Shown piece after piece: positions 30,484-64,000 of a DNA stretch of 64,000 nt. A program made the position numbers and the translations under genes. Each line of letters begins with the position of its first letter. The first letter of the stretch is position 1. Origin of the DNA: Cristatella mucedo (lineage: Eukaryota > Bryozoa > Phylactolaemata > Cristatellidae); assembly GCA_009760855.2 (NCBI GenBank), contig WPIO01000015.1, positions 6,790,001 to 6,854,000 on the forward strand. The letters run 5' to 3'. The notes below the pieces were generated by a model. The model was not told where the DNA came from and ran no database searches. It saw only the letters and a list, made by a program, of their open reading frames with translations.

Positions 30484-31468
30484 CCACCCCCAACAGCCGA
30501 CATGCGCAACAGCATATGGCTGCTGTTGCTGCTCGCTCGCATTCCGACGATAGCAACATCTCCAGAGATTACGGCAATGGTAAAGCATACTGCAGTGCCT
30601 AAAATGGGAGAAAAAGTGCCACATGCTCTGGGAAGTCAATCCACAGGGTGTGCATCACATGACCGGAGAGAGTAATAGGGACGGAGCCGAGGCTTCCGTT
30701 TTGAGTTCATCAAAATTCAGCGTTGCATTTATAGTTACACGTCATTGTTTAAGCAGTTCATATTTTTATATTGACGAAATAACAATTATGTTTAGACAGG
30801 TTAAGAGATCCATCCATCAGCGATAATCATCTTTATATAAATACCGTGGATATTTCAGCCAATGCGGTATTTTAGCCACAGATCTTGACCGGCGTGGATA
30901 ATCGTGGATCATAAACGCAAATACTTTAGCTATTCTAAAGCAAGCAGTAAATTCAAAAATGTCAGCACTACTAGCCGAAACCCATGGGTCGAGTGGTCAA
31001 CTGCCGAAATCCTTCGGTAGCGAAGTCCGAACGGAATGTATCCATCGAAACGACCGTGGCTGAATTTCCAGGCTACCAAATAGAGGACGAACGACTGAGC
31101 GGTACTGCCCAGCCGGCCGTGGACACCACATAAATACGTTTACTTGCCCCCAACTGTCTCGGGTCTCCGTGTCAACTAGTAACAATTAATTAACATTTAC
31201 CTTGACCAAACTGAAAAAGTTGCAAATTTTTTTTATTATCAGAATGTGCCCGCGAATTTCGTGGCTAATTTTCGCTTCTTGAACGACAAGTTTGTTGAAA
31301 ATGCCCAAAATACATTCTCTCTCTCACCTCGCTCTCTCTTAACGGGTGCCGGTTGTCTCCGACGCAAGACCAGCGATGCTGGTACCCTCAAAGCACCAGT
31401 CGCAGGCACTGCCTCGATGCCAGTCGCAGGCACGAACGTCGTCGGTAGGACAGCACGGCTGTAATAAA
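30484..31468. other. intergenic, no gene recognised
   Basis: A/T-rich sequence with short open frames. A possible LTR-like stretch (TAAATACG...GTCTCCGTGTC) at about 31128-31182 is too weak to call. Confidence 0.4.
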
Positions 31469-31605
31469 GATGGTTCGGTCCGGCGGTTAAAGCGCTCGCC
31501 CCGACTGAGATCTGGCTGAGGTCGTGGGCTTGAGCTCCGAGGCGTAATTGAAGCACCTGAATAGGGATTAAGATTTCTTGGGGCGCTTTACAAATGAATT
31601 ACAAA
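31469..31605 (+). mobile_element. SINE family B copy
   Basis: TTCGGTCCGGCGGTTAAAGC (box A region), GGGCTTGAGCTCC (box B region), then GAAGCACCTGAATAGGGATT and the LINE-A-like tail ending GGGGCGCTTTACAAATGAA. Confidence 0.82.
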
Positions 31606-31726
31606 GATGCAACCGGGAGCTAAGGGGTATTCGCTTTCCCATCGGACGCACCCTCAGGTACGCCGACTCCTAGCCATGTGACTGTGCAGGGATAGCCTAA
31701 GTGAAACGGCCACTCGATTAATCTAT

Positions 31727-31814
31727 ATAATAATAATAATAATAATATTAATACATTTGATATAGCTCTCTCAGAGAACTCAATCTCTTTCAAGGCACTC
31801 TACACTTGCTTAAA
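31727..31814 (-). mobile_element. LINE family A tail fragment
   Basis: (AAT)n, ATAGCTCTCTCAGAGAACTC and CAAGGCACTCTACACTTGC, the reversed family A tail. A further tail-like scrap with SINE-B features lies at about 31951-32010. Confidence 0.7.
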
Positions 31815-32088
31815 AAAATTGGATCTGTATGTAACAAAATGGCTTGAACCAAAGATTGGCTAATACGTTTCGTATCGTTTCCGGGATCTATACGTTGGAA
31901 CTTCAGGAGACGCTAATAATCACTAGACTTTCATAATCCGGTTGATAGTTTCATTTATATAGCAGCCCAAGAGACCTTAAATCTTATTCAGGCGCTTTAT
32001 ATTTGCTGTAGACTTATGCTTATCATTATATTTCGTTTATGCTATATTTGTATATTTGCCTAGACCCCACAACCTTGGTCATTTGAAG

Positions 32089-32187
32089 TCAATAACTCCA
32101 CAAGCCCTAAAGACTATGCGGGTGTTACGCAGGAGAGTTTTGTATAGTGCACTCACAGCCTAAGCGGCTTTCGGTATGCATTCGGTA
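32089..32187 (-). mobile_element. LINE family B 3' fragment, left part (interrupted)
   Basis: GTCAATAACTCCACAAGCCC to GGCTTTCGGTATGCATTCGG matches the family B 3' end. It resumes at 32749-32836 after a family A insertion. Confidence 0.85.
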
Positions 32188-32748
32188 ATAATAATAATGG
32201 ACTTGATAAAGCACACTCAGACAACTCAATCTCTTTTTGGCGCTTTACATTTGCCGCCAAGGGAAACGCGACTGAATGGTGAGTAAAATCATGCTTCATA
32301 AACAACATGAATAACATGGTTAGGGGTGACATGCACAGGGTCAGCGTTAAGTGTGATTAATGGCAGCATTCACAGCGTCAGCACGCATAAGCACATCAAG
32401 GACGAATCACAGGGACACACTAAATGCTATCCTAAATAGGTGTTTTGAAGTTCTTTTTAAATGTGGTCAAGTCAGGGGACCTTCTGACGCAAGTCGGGAG
32501 GGAGTTCCAGGCTTTGGGAGCATACGAACTAAATGCATGGTCTCCAAAAGATTTGAGGTTTGTACGAGGTATTGGTTAACTGTTGGATTCCGAAAAGCGG
32601 GTGGTACGATGCTTGGCCTGGTGGGGGAGTACATCTGAGAGATAGGCTGGAGCCAAAGAATGAAGTGACCTAAAAGTGGGTGACAAAGCCTTGAAGTCGA
32701 TCCGTTGCTTGACTGGTAGCCAGTGCAGGTCGGCGAGAAGCGGAGTGA
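32186..32748 (-). mobile_element. LINE family A inserted into LINE-B
   Basis: (AAT)n, reversed tail hairpin, 3' UTR and antisense C-terminal ORF2, truncated where the protein would read PLLADLHWLP. ATTCGG occurs at both borders as a possible target duplication. Confidence 0.85.
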
Positions 32749-32836
32749 TTCGGCATTTGCGATGCAGCCAACAAACTTCGTCTCACGCAACAAAGAGAAA
32801 GTGGGAAGCGTAGCAGAGTCAGGAGAGCAATTGAGG
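32749..32836 (-). mobile_element. LINE family B fragment, right part
   Basis: GCAGCCAACAAACTTCGTCT through GAGAGCAATTGAGG continues the family B sequence exactly where 32187 stopped. Confidence 0.85.
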
Positions 32837-33304
32837 GTACCTTAAACTTGGACCAAACCGAGAAAGGCCTCGCTTGTCCACTAATTTAGATCTTTCGTTT
32901 GAATATGGCTGGTTATTTTTAGTCAAGACAGCTATTATTACCGCGAAACGTTTGCTGTGAGGAGCTTCTGTCAATTGTTGGAGCAGCGAATAATCCTTTA
33001 GTTTTTGAGCCCAATTCCTTCTGAGTTTCATCGGCTACTGGCCTCGCGCTGAACGCACGATCAAGGTCTGGCAGGCTCAGCGTCGAACCCTTCCTTGAGA
33101 AAATTGAGCAGCACTTGAAATCGTACAAAGGCGATTTCGCACACTTTTTTGATAAGGACATAATCGCACGTCGCCCACTCCACACGCATACGCTGATAAA
33201 AGCTAGGAAATTTACGGATTAGGCTTAGGCTAAAACAGTGTGTAGCAGTAGCTCCAGCGGAAGATTTCGTATTGCTTTAGACCATAATACTAAGAATACT
33301 GTTC

Positions 33305-33520
33305 TCTCTGCGTGCTTACACTGTGCATGCTACCACTAACAATACTTGCATGGTGACCCAGCGCATGTCACCCCTAACCAAGTTAAACTAGTTGCTGTTT
33401 GAGCATGCTACCTCTGACCATTTGATCGTGCTTCCTTTGCAGCAATTGTAAAGCGTCTAGAAAGAGACTGAGTTCTCTGAGGGCTCTTTATCAAATGTAT
33501 TATTATTGCTATTATTATCA
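33305..33520 (+). mobile_element. LINE family A 3' end, variant subtype
   Basis: Family A 3' end, but with GAGCATGCTACCTCTGACCA and TTTGATCGTGCTTCCTTTG before the hairpin. The same variant occurs at 34588 and 48832, so it marks a subfamily. Confidence 0.8.
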
Positions 33521-33614
33521 AAAGAATTGCTCACAACCCAGCACTACGGATTCTACCGTAAAGAACAGGACTGGCTTGCCATGAAACTACACGATAAAAT
33601 TGGTTTGCACTTTC

Positions 33615-33910
33615 TTAAGCAACCTAAAATCTTCTAAAGACCGTGCTTCTGGCTAGTATGCTTCCAAACCATGGAACTCACTCCCGGTTTATGTAAAGAT
33701 ATTCTCCGACTTGCCGATATTTGATTAGAAGCACAACACGTTATAATTCCTCAAATCATTGTTTAGGTCCACGCGAATGACCGTTTGTATGCGTGTGCGT
33801 GCTGACACTTGTGTTATAACAGTAACTAATTTATTTGCTTCCTTTATGGCATATTTTAAGTACCCAGAATGAGACTGAGTTCTCTTTCGGGGTGATAAAA
33901 CTGTCTTATT
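33615..33910 (+). mobile_element. old, diverged LINE family A fragment
   Basis: Recognisable blocks remain in order: CCTAAAATCTTCTAAAGACCG, CCAAACCATGGAACTCACTC, GCGTGCTGACAC and GAGACTGAGTTCTC. Confidence 0.6.
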
Positions 33911-34333
33911 GTCACAATACAATATTTATTAGTATAATAAGTAGGCCATTTGAGCAAAGAATTTAGTAATATGCATAAGATTGTGGCGGGCTTTATAAAG
34001 TGAAATCCTGCTATTAACAATAAATATCAGGACACATCACAATCTCTATTGTAACTCCCAAGAGCTATTTAATTCAAAATAGAAACAACCTTAACCGGTA
34101 AGTCACTAAAGAACAGAAAAAACATTTACTCTGAAATTACAAATAAAACAAATAATTGTAGCTGATAAACATCAAAGTACTGTCGTTTGTAGTGTTAGAG
34201 AGCATCGGCCAATAAGTTTTTGTACGTAGAAAGTGTTTGCTCAACATCAAAGGTGCCACGAGGCATGAATAATTCCTACTGCCGACTATGGCACACCCTT
34301 TCCAGCAGTCCTGAGTGCGAACCAAAAACCACT
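33911..34333. other. intergenic, A/T-rich, nothing recognised
   Basis: No gene, repeat or motif identified. Confidence 0.4.
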
Positions 34334-34426
34334 AACGCTGTGAGTACGCTATGCAAAACTCTCCTGCGTAGTACCCACATAGTCTTTGTGGCTTTGTAGA
34401 GTTTCAGACGGAGCTACATTACAAAA
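34334..34426 (+). mobile_element. LINE family B terminal fragment
   Basis: GCTGTGAGTACGCTATGCAAAACTCTCC continues to the family B end AGACGGAGCTACATTACA. Confidence 0.75.
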
Positions 34427-34587
34427 CGTATCTGAGAGCGATTTGGAACAGCCGCGAGCTCAGCTCTATCCATCCATCCTTTACCATCAATCTCAAGGGA
34501 TGTTCGATGAAAAATGCTTTAAGAGATAGTGATCGTACTTAACCCTTTCTCTGGTCAGCAAGAACAATTGCCTTAGGCCAAGAACTG

Positions 34588-34812
34588 TGTGCTTATGTGA
34601 GCTGAGAAACTGTGCATGCTGCTACTAACCACATCTGCATGCTGACCTTGTGCATGTCACCTCTAACCACGTTACGCTTGTTGCCATTGACCATGCTACC
34701 ACCAATCATTTGATCATGCTTTCTTTGCAGCACATGTAAAGCGCCTAAAAAGAGATTGAGTTCCCTGAGGGGGCTATATCAAATTTATTATTATTATCAT
34801 CATCAATATTAT
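34588..34812 (+). mobile_element. LINE family A 3' end, variant subtype
   Basis: Same subtype as 33305-33520 (TTTGATCATGCTTTCTTTGC before the hairpin), with a complete hairpin and (ATT)n tail. Confidence 0.8.
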
Positions 34813-35171
34813 TACAATAAGCACGGCCCTATAAAAGTGGCACTGTCGAGTGGGCCGCGAAAGTTTTTCAATCGACTTACCGCATACATTAAGAAAAAGA
34901 TGAATACGTTCGCTCCTCTACAGATTCAATAAATTTAGCAATCCGATTGATTTGAAAATTTCCGACCCAACCATTCCAAAGCAGTTATCAGACAAAGCGT
35001 CAAACTTTGGCTGCAAGTTTTTCAGTAAGCTGAAGACGTGAAGCGCCAAAGGATTTGCTGATGCCTCAATCTTCCGCAATGCATCGCGATACTGCTAAGT
35101 GAGCTTAACTACAAAAATAATGTCGTACAACATTAAAAAAAGTGTGATGGCTCAGCCCCACTGGCGCATTT
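34813..35171. other. intergenic, nothing recognised
   Basis: No gene or repeat recognised between a family A tail and the next LINE-B. Confidence 0.4.
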
Positions 35172-35888
35172 ATGTAATGTAATGTATCTCCGTCAGTAAC
35201 TCCACAAAGTCACAAAGACCATGTGGGTGTTACGCAGGAGAGTTTTGTATAGCACACTCACAGCCTAAGCGGCTTTCGGCAAGCATTCGGTAGCCAACAG
35301 ACTTCGTCTCACGCAACAAAGAGAAAGTGGGAAGCATAGCAGAGTCTGGAGAGCAGTTGAGGTAGTGAGTAGCATAGAAGTAGCAGTTCAGGACCGCTGT
35401 AAAAGATGTGCCATAGTCAGCAGTCGGAGAGTAGATGTCGTTGCGTAAGAATTGTGGAAGCGAGTTCCACAGTCTAGGACCTGCAGAGTTAAAGCTTCTG
35501 TCGCCAACTGCCTTTAAGCGGAGGAATGGGACAGCTAATTTATTGTCCACACAGGACCTGAGGGCGCGAACAGGCTGAAACTGATGCAGCAGTTCAGCTA
35601 GGTACGAAGGAGCCAAGCCATGGTGGGCCTTGTGGGTCAGCGTAAGAACTTTGCTCTGTATCCTTTGCTCAACCGGCAACCATCCTAGCTCTTTCAGCAG
35701 AGGTGACACGTGCTCAAACCGCTGGGACTTGAAGACCAGCCTTGCAGCCATATTCATAGTCCGCTGTAGTGGCATAACAGCTTTCTTTGGCAGCCCAGCC
35801 AAAAGGGAATTACAATAATCAAGCCGAGACAGAACTAAAGAGCTAGTTAAATTTTTTACAAGCCACTGTGGGAGACAGCTCCTAATTT
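35172..35888 (-). mobile_element. LINE family B, C-terminal RT domain and 3' end
   Basis: Very similar to 24126-24840. The antisense frame 35230-35802 is intact (MNMAARLVFKSQRFEH, GPRLWNSLPQFLRN). It is 5'-truncated. High identity to the 24-kb copy suggests recent activity. Confidence 0.92.
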
Positions 35889-36301
35889 AAACCCCAAAAA
35901 AATCTCCAAGTGCCTCGAGGTAGTCGATGCTAGGCAGATAATCCACAGCTACAACCCAAGACAGCATCCAAACAACAGCATTAGTCATATTATGTTTTCC
36001 TATGGCGAATTTATTTTGGCAGCGCTTTCGTCGAAGTGAGTATACGTTTTGATAGGTCAGTGTGTTGAAAGGAGTATAAGCCAACGGAAAGCTAGACAAA
36101 TTTGCGCAGCATTTGCAAAAACTTTCTGAAAATCTAATAACAATTTGCCCTATCTATCTGCCACTGATCTAACTGCCGATGCGTGCTTACTTTAGGTATA
36201 GTTGCGGGATAGCGACGTTTCTGCCACCAAGAGATGTAAGAAGTGGATACGGCCGTGCTGCCGCGTATCCGGTAGCCGCGGCACCGGGCGCTACTATATG
36301 C
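35889..36301. other. intergenic, nothing recognised
   Basis: No gene or repeat recognised; an imperfect inverted repeat (GGATACG...CGTATCC) lies at about 36243-36271. Confidence 0.4.
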
Positions 36302-36606
36302 TGTTACGTTACTGTGTCTCCGGCAGAAGCAGCGCTAGTGGAGTCTCACGAAGACACGAGCGGGCGAACGTGAGCGATGAACGAGACTCTCGTCGTTCTT
36401 TATTGCCCCAGCGGGTACATATACGAGCTAGGGGCTGACTCACCACAGATAAGGGAGTGCATCTGTGGTGGACTACACGCTAACAACAAAGGCTGCACCT
36501 AGTCAATTGCCCAACCACCTGCTGCAGGTGGAGCATACATTAGTGGCCGAGAAGCAACATGTGCACACAACAATGCCCGCAGCTGCCACATGGGTCCTAT
36601 TTTAAC
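36302..36606 (-). mobile_element. possible solo LTR
   Basis: On the minus strand it begins TGTTAAAATAGGACCC and ends GTAACGTAACA, with a TATA-like TATATGTA followed closely by AATAAA. That layout resembles a short LTR. No matching 5-bp flanking duplication is visible and there is no internal region. A 10-bp inverted repeat (CACCACAGAT...ATCTGTGGTG) lies inside. Confidence 0.35.
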
Positions 36607-36699
36607 AGTAGCTACTTACTACTGCGGTGTACCGGTGCCATAGCAAACGGCGGCGTAAAAATTCAGTTTCGCACAAGTCAGACTGTGAAACAAGGTTAG

Positions 36700-37700
36700 C
36701 CAAAACAAGCGAAAGCGGCGCTCGCTAGGCGCTGCAAATCCGCGCTAAGATCCGAAAAGAGCTCGCTCGGATTGTCTCTGCCAGGTCCTCGTCTGCCATT
36801 GAGTTTACCTGCCGACCGGCGAGTCCTCAGGTAGACTTCAGGACGGCTTCGAGGGGCAGCCCGGCGAACCGACCGCTCTCTCACGCCGCTTGGCAGAACG
36901 CTGGCGTGCCGTCGCGGTGAGCCTGCGGCCACGCTCAGAGAGCGGCGTCGCGCTTCCGGTTTTGCCTTCCACTTTGTGCTCGCGCGAGTGCAATGAAAAT
37001 AATTATAATGCATTTGCATCGGGTCCTCGAGGAACTTGATATCTTTCTAGGCACTTTACATTGTCGCTTTTTCTTACGGCCCTCGAAACTGCTCAGCGAG
37101 CGGCGAGCTGCCGGCGCTGCTTTCCGCTTTGCACGAGTGTCGCTTTTTTACGGCGCTGAAATTGTCTGTTCTTCGAACGGTCTATGAAAGTTTTGTCTGC
37201 ATAGAAAAAATGAGAGAGCATGACAGCCGAGTAGTATCGGCCGGGCGTATAGCGTGCGGCGCTTCCAGCAAGCCAGGGAGGAGCGAAGCGTGCTCGGCTA
37301 TCAGCTAAACGTTTACCGATCGACCTTGCTTATGCGTAAAGCATGATGCGAGCAAGATGCGAAAAGGCAAAGCAACTAGCGACCGATGGCGGCTTTAGCC
37401 CTTTGCTGAGCGTTCCGCATCGTCCCCGTCGGACCGAGCGGAGCCGCCGGCGGCGCGCGACGCCAGCGTCTCAGCTGGCAGGCCCGTCGCTCGCGCGAAG
37501 TTTCGCGGGGCGCTGTCTTACTTCGCCGTTCCGCCGCAGCGACTTGGCGTCTCTTAATAAACTATGGCCCGCGGCGGCGTGGAATTCGAATCGACCGCGC
37601 TGCACCTTGGGCGTGCATGGAAAATTACACAGTTCGGCGCGAGCGATGAACCAAATCCCTGTATGTCACCGGCCCTGCGTAGCAGAGACCGCTGGGATGC
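36700..37700. promoter_or_regulatory. CpG-rich block, possible promoter region upstream of the GON4L-like gene
   Basis: Dense CpG and GC (for example GCCGCCGGCGGCGCGCGAC near 37443) stand out from the A/T-rich surroundings. It lies about 2.5-3.5 kb upstream of the first GON4L Met. A family A tail (36994-37063, minus) interrupts it. No TATA box or start site can be pinned down. Confidence 0.35.
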
Positions 37701-37761
37701 GCGACCGGATAGAGGGTGGAGATTGTTGGCAGTTCATTAAGCCGCCATTTCATTTTAGTTA

Positions 37762-37922
37762 CTAATTATATTATTAATAATAATATTATTATAATTCATT
37801 TGCATAGCGCCCCAAGATAGCTGAATCTCTATTCAGGCGCGTCACATATGCCTCAGGGCTCGAGCCCACGACCTCAGCCACACCTTGGTCGGGGCGATCA
37901 CCTGACCGCCGGGCCAATGGCC
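37762..37922 (-). mobile_element. SINE family B copy
   Basis: Reads on the minus strand from TTGGCCCGGCGGTCAGGTG (box A region) through CTCGAGCCCT to GCGCCTGAATAGAGATT and GGGGCGC. It ends in an A/T-rich (TAA)n run at 37762-37793. The tail hairpin arms GCGCC/GGCGC pair perfectly. Confidence 0.82.
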
Positions 37923-38014
37923 GGCGCTTGCTTCGTACCCTAGATTTGTTTCTTACCGGTGTGCCCATTTAGTGTCTTGTTCTCTAACATTTCAGTGCGT
38001 TGATTTGTTTATAG

Positions 38015-38134
38015 ACTACCTTAAACTTTTTACCCCTGTGAGTGGCCTATTGCAATCGGGCGAAAAGGACGCCAGCATCAAAGTGGAGACTCTCAATGAA
38101 GCCATTTATTGCAACGTTAAGCTGAAAAGTGGTG
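38015..38134 (+). CDS. candidate orphan exon, function unknown
   Basis: Good acceptor (tgatttgtttatag) and consensus donor gtaagt. In one frame only it is open: YLKLFTPVSGLLQSGEKDAS then IKVETLNEAIYCNVKLKSGG, phase 2 in, phase 1 out. I do not recognise the protein. It could be an upstream GON4L exon, part of another gene, or chance; a clean phase-compatible join to 40234 is not obvious. Confidence 0.35.
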
Positions 38135-39520
38135 GTAAGTGTTGATAGTGCGGTAGGAGTGATAATTTACGAGCACACAGAGACCACGTTTATTCAAGGC
38201 CGGCCGGATGCGAGTCTCCAGCTAGAAGACTATCCCAAATACTCGCTGGCTCCGAATCGTCTTGATTTATAGTATCGCGAAACGCACCAGACCGGAATGA
38301 GCAAGGAGAGGCCTTTCTCATTCATTTCAAAATATGCGAAAAATTGATTGCGTATTTTCTAAATGAGCGTGTTTTTCATTAGTGGTTCTGTGTTGCTCTT
38401 TAAAAAAAAAAGATAAACGAGCCGACTTCGTATCAACTGCACACCATTCAAAACAATAGCGCACCGCCCAGCTAGTAAGTCTTGATAGAACTTCGGAACA
38501 ACAGATTGGCGTAGGCCCTGTGTTGACATATGCCGTTTGTAAATGGCATCATGAAGGTCAAGGTTCGCTCCCTCCAGAACAATTCCTAGCTAATCCCTGG
38601 TTCTATGCGTATTGACTTACGGGGCTACTTTCTGCTCTCGTCGGGTACATCGCATTGAAGAAAGAGTGAGTATCAGATGCTACCCTTAATCTCCTGTTGA
38701 GATTTCTGTACGAAATAATAATACTAATAATACCTTAGATATAGCACCCTCCGAGATATACGTCAATAAGACTCCTCTCAACGTAAAACTGATGAGAAGG
38801 AGCGATTGTAAATCCATGCAATGCCGTCAAAAAAGCTAGCAAAAATTTATTCGCAAAATTCCTTATTGAAACCGTAAGCTAAATTTGTTCGGCTCTACTC
38901 TACATTTTGTCATACGAGTTCTATTTATCATGTGGTCTTAAGAGGCGCTTGAACAGGTTATCATATAACAATATCTCCTGAGGAAAATATGACTGAATTT
39001 TAAGCTGGCACTTAAACTGGTAAACAGTGTCCGTTGTCTAAACTAGCCCCAGTTTGACCTCATTGACAGTTATATTGATTCTAATACTGCCGTATGTACT
39101 GCGTCGCCACATACAACACTATTACCGCTTCCCAGCTAGATATAGCTTCCTGTCGAGTGGTGCTAGGTATGTACCGCTAGTCAGCTTGTGCAGTCCGGTG
39201 CATCGCTACTGTCGTAAGCTCGCCACCAGAGACAGCTGTACAGAAATACCGTCTAAAGTCGCAGCGAATGATCACGGACACACGAGAGGCGATACGATAG
39301 CCTGTGACGGCGGTAAGCCTTCCTGTCCACGAACTCCCCTGCTTCCCCCCATTTGTGTCGTACACTCCGCTGTCAGTTCCTTCGCTAGCTGTTGTCATGG
39401 CATCGAGATTTTGCGAGTGAACTCTGCTGCCAGAAAGACCTATGGAAATTTGGTGCACTATTTTTCCAACAAGAGCTGCCCAACGGAAGTATCGTAGGCA
39501 TTGGCAATTATGCCCGGTGA
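38135..39520. other. no gene recognised
   Basis: A/T-rich sequence with one diverged tail-like scrap at about 38716-38760 (minus). The open frames at 39054-39557 on both strands have no recognisable domain. Confidence 0.4.
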
Positions 39521-39690
39521 GCCGTGATGGCACACTAGGTAAGGCGGTTGCTTTCACGACCTCGGTCCTGAGGTCGTGGGTTCGATTCCTGTGGTGGGCG
39601 ATTCTTTATCGCCACTGCAAGCGGTGGTGATAGCCGTAAAGGCTCTTCTGTCGCTATACAAAAAGAGGCTGTTTAATCAGCTAGGATTTT
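39521..39690 (+). mobile_element. SINE family A copy (tRNA-derived)
   Basis: Head contains box A TGGCACACTAGG (39528-39539) and box B GGTTCGATTCC (39579-39589) at tRNA-like spacing. The body is GCGATTCTTTATCGCCACTG, with a tail GCTGTTTAATCAGCTAGGAT and T-rich end. It is not a tRNA gene: the acceptor and anticodon arms do not fold properly. Confidence 0.88.
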
Positions 39691-40179
39691 GTGTGTGTAC
39701 GCATTTGGCAGCATATTCAAGACGCATATAAATGAGCAGAACCTTGCTGCCATGTGACGACTAGAGTAAAAGCTGTCCAGGATCGAATTTTGGCAAGGCA
39801 AGCATTCAGTTTCACAGTTGCTGCAGCAAATTCCGACGGTTTGAATGGGACGATTGCTGGTAGACAGGTGGCCGTGAGCCACTGCTGAGCGTCGAATGCA
39901 GAGTAGACTTTTTTATTTTTAGCTCAGGCAGCTCGGCTGATAATGAGTTCCTGGTCGGTTCAACAATTCTAATGGGCACACGTAGGTACCATCGGCACCT
40001 GTGCTGGTTAGACCATAAATAAAACGTTTACTCGAGGGAAAGCCCCTCGTGGGAGACAAGTCGTACGTGAACACCGGACAACCATGAGAATTACCAGTGA
40101 GCGTATTTATCTTTATCTTCATTTATCTTTATACGCATAGCTGCCACGTGGCCTCTTCACTTTGTAGAGGTTTACCTGA
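39691..40179. other. no gene recognised
   Basis: Short stretch between the SINE and the first GON4L exon; presumed promoter/5' UTR or intron. No motif identified with confidence. Confidence 0.35.
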
Positions 40180-40233
40180 AGAGTTGGGTGTGATCGCCGA
40201 TGTTGGCGGTCGAATGTCGCGGAAGCGTGGGAG

Positions 40234-64000
<23,767 letters not shown>

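Noticed and set aside
31050-31190. A second LTR-like stretch with TAAATACG and GTCTCCGTGTC
   Set aside because: No TG...CA borders, no duplication and no second copy could be found in the window.
39521-39600. A tRNA gene
   Set aside because: Box A and box B are present, but the acceptor stem and anticodon arm do not fold and the sequence continues into a repeated body and tail, so it is a SINE head.

Overview
This is genomic DNA from an animal, probably an invertebrate (sponge, cnidarian or lophotrochozoan grade; the phylum cannot be fixed from sequence alone). It shows short conserved exons with GT-AG introns, two animal chromatin-protein genes on the + strand, and a heavy load of non-LTR retrotransposons, tRNA-derived SINEs, MITEs and long (CT)n/(AG)n tracts. 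No prokaryotic features, rRNA genes, free-standing tRNA genes or CRISPR arrays were seen.

Region 1 (1-17638) is the 3' part of a PHF14 orthologue. It contains the extended PHD, the LPRP-type and coiled-coil linkers, the next PHD finger, a basic linker and an acidic C-terminal exon. The 5' end (first PHD) lies outside the window. Introns hold three very long (CT)n tracts and a large CR1/L2-type LINE (family A) in sense orientation.

Region 2 (17639-about 38000) is intergenic and repeat-rich. It has a 632-bp TA-flanked MITE just before the last PHF14 exon, copies of LINE families A and B, a degraded Mutator-like transposase, a TTAA-flanked palindrome filled with (AG)n, a solo-LTR-like block and a CpG-rich block at 36.7-37.7 kb.

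Region 3 (about 40180-64000) is the 5' and central part of a GON4L (udu/Mute/GON-4) orthologue. Splice phases join cleanly through exons 1-15. One intron is best explained by a GC donor. The last exon is 1300 nt long, Ala/Ser/Pro-rich and still open at the window edge.

Both genes encode nuclear chromatin/transcription regulators and lie head-to-tail; nothing shows that they are co-regulated. The most distinctive system is the retroelement community. LINE family A and tRNA-derived SINE family B share a 3' tail that can fold into the same stem-loop, which suggests a LINE-SINE replication partnership. Nested insertions (SINE-B in LINE-A, LINE-A in LINE-B, hAT-type MITE in LINE-B) allow relative dating of the families.
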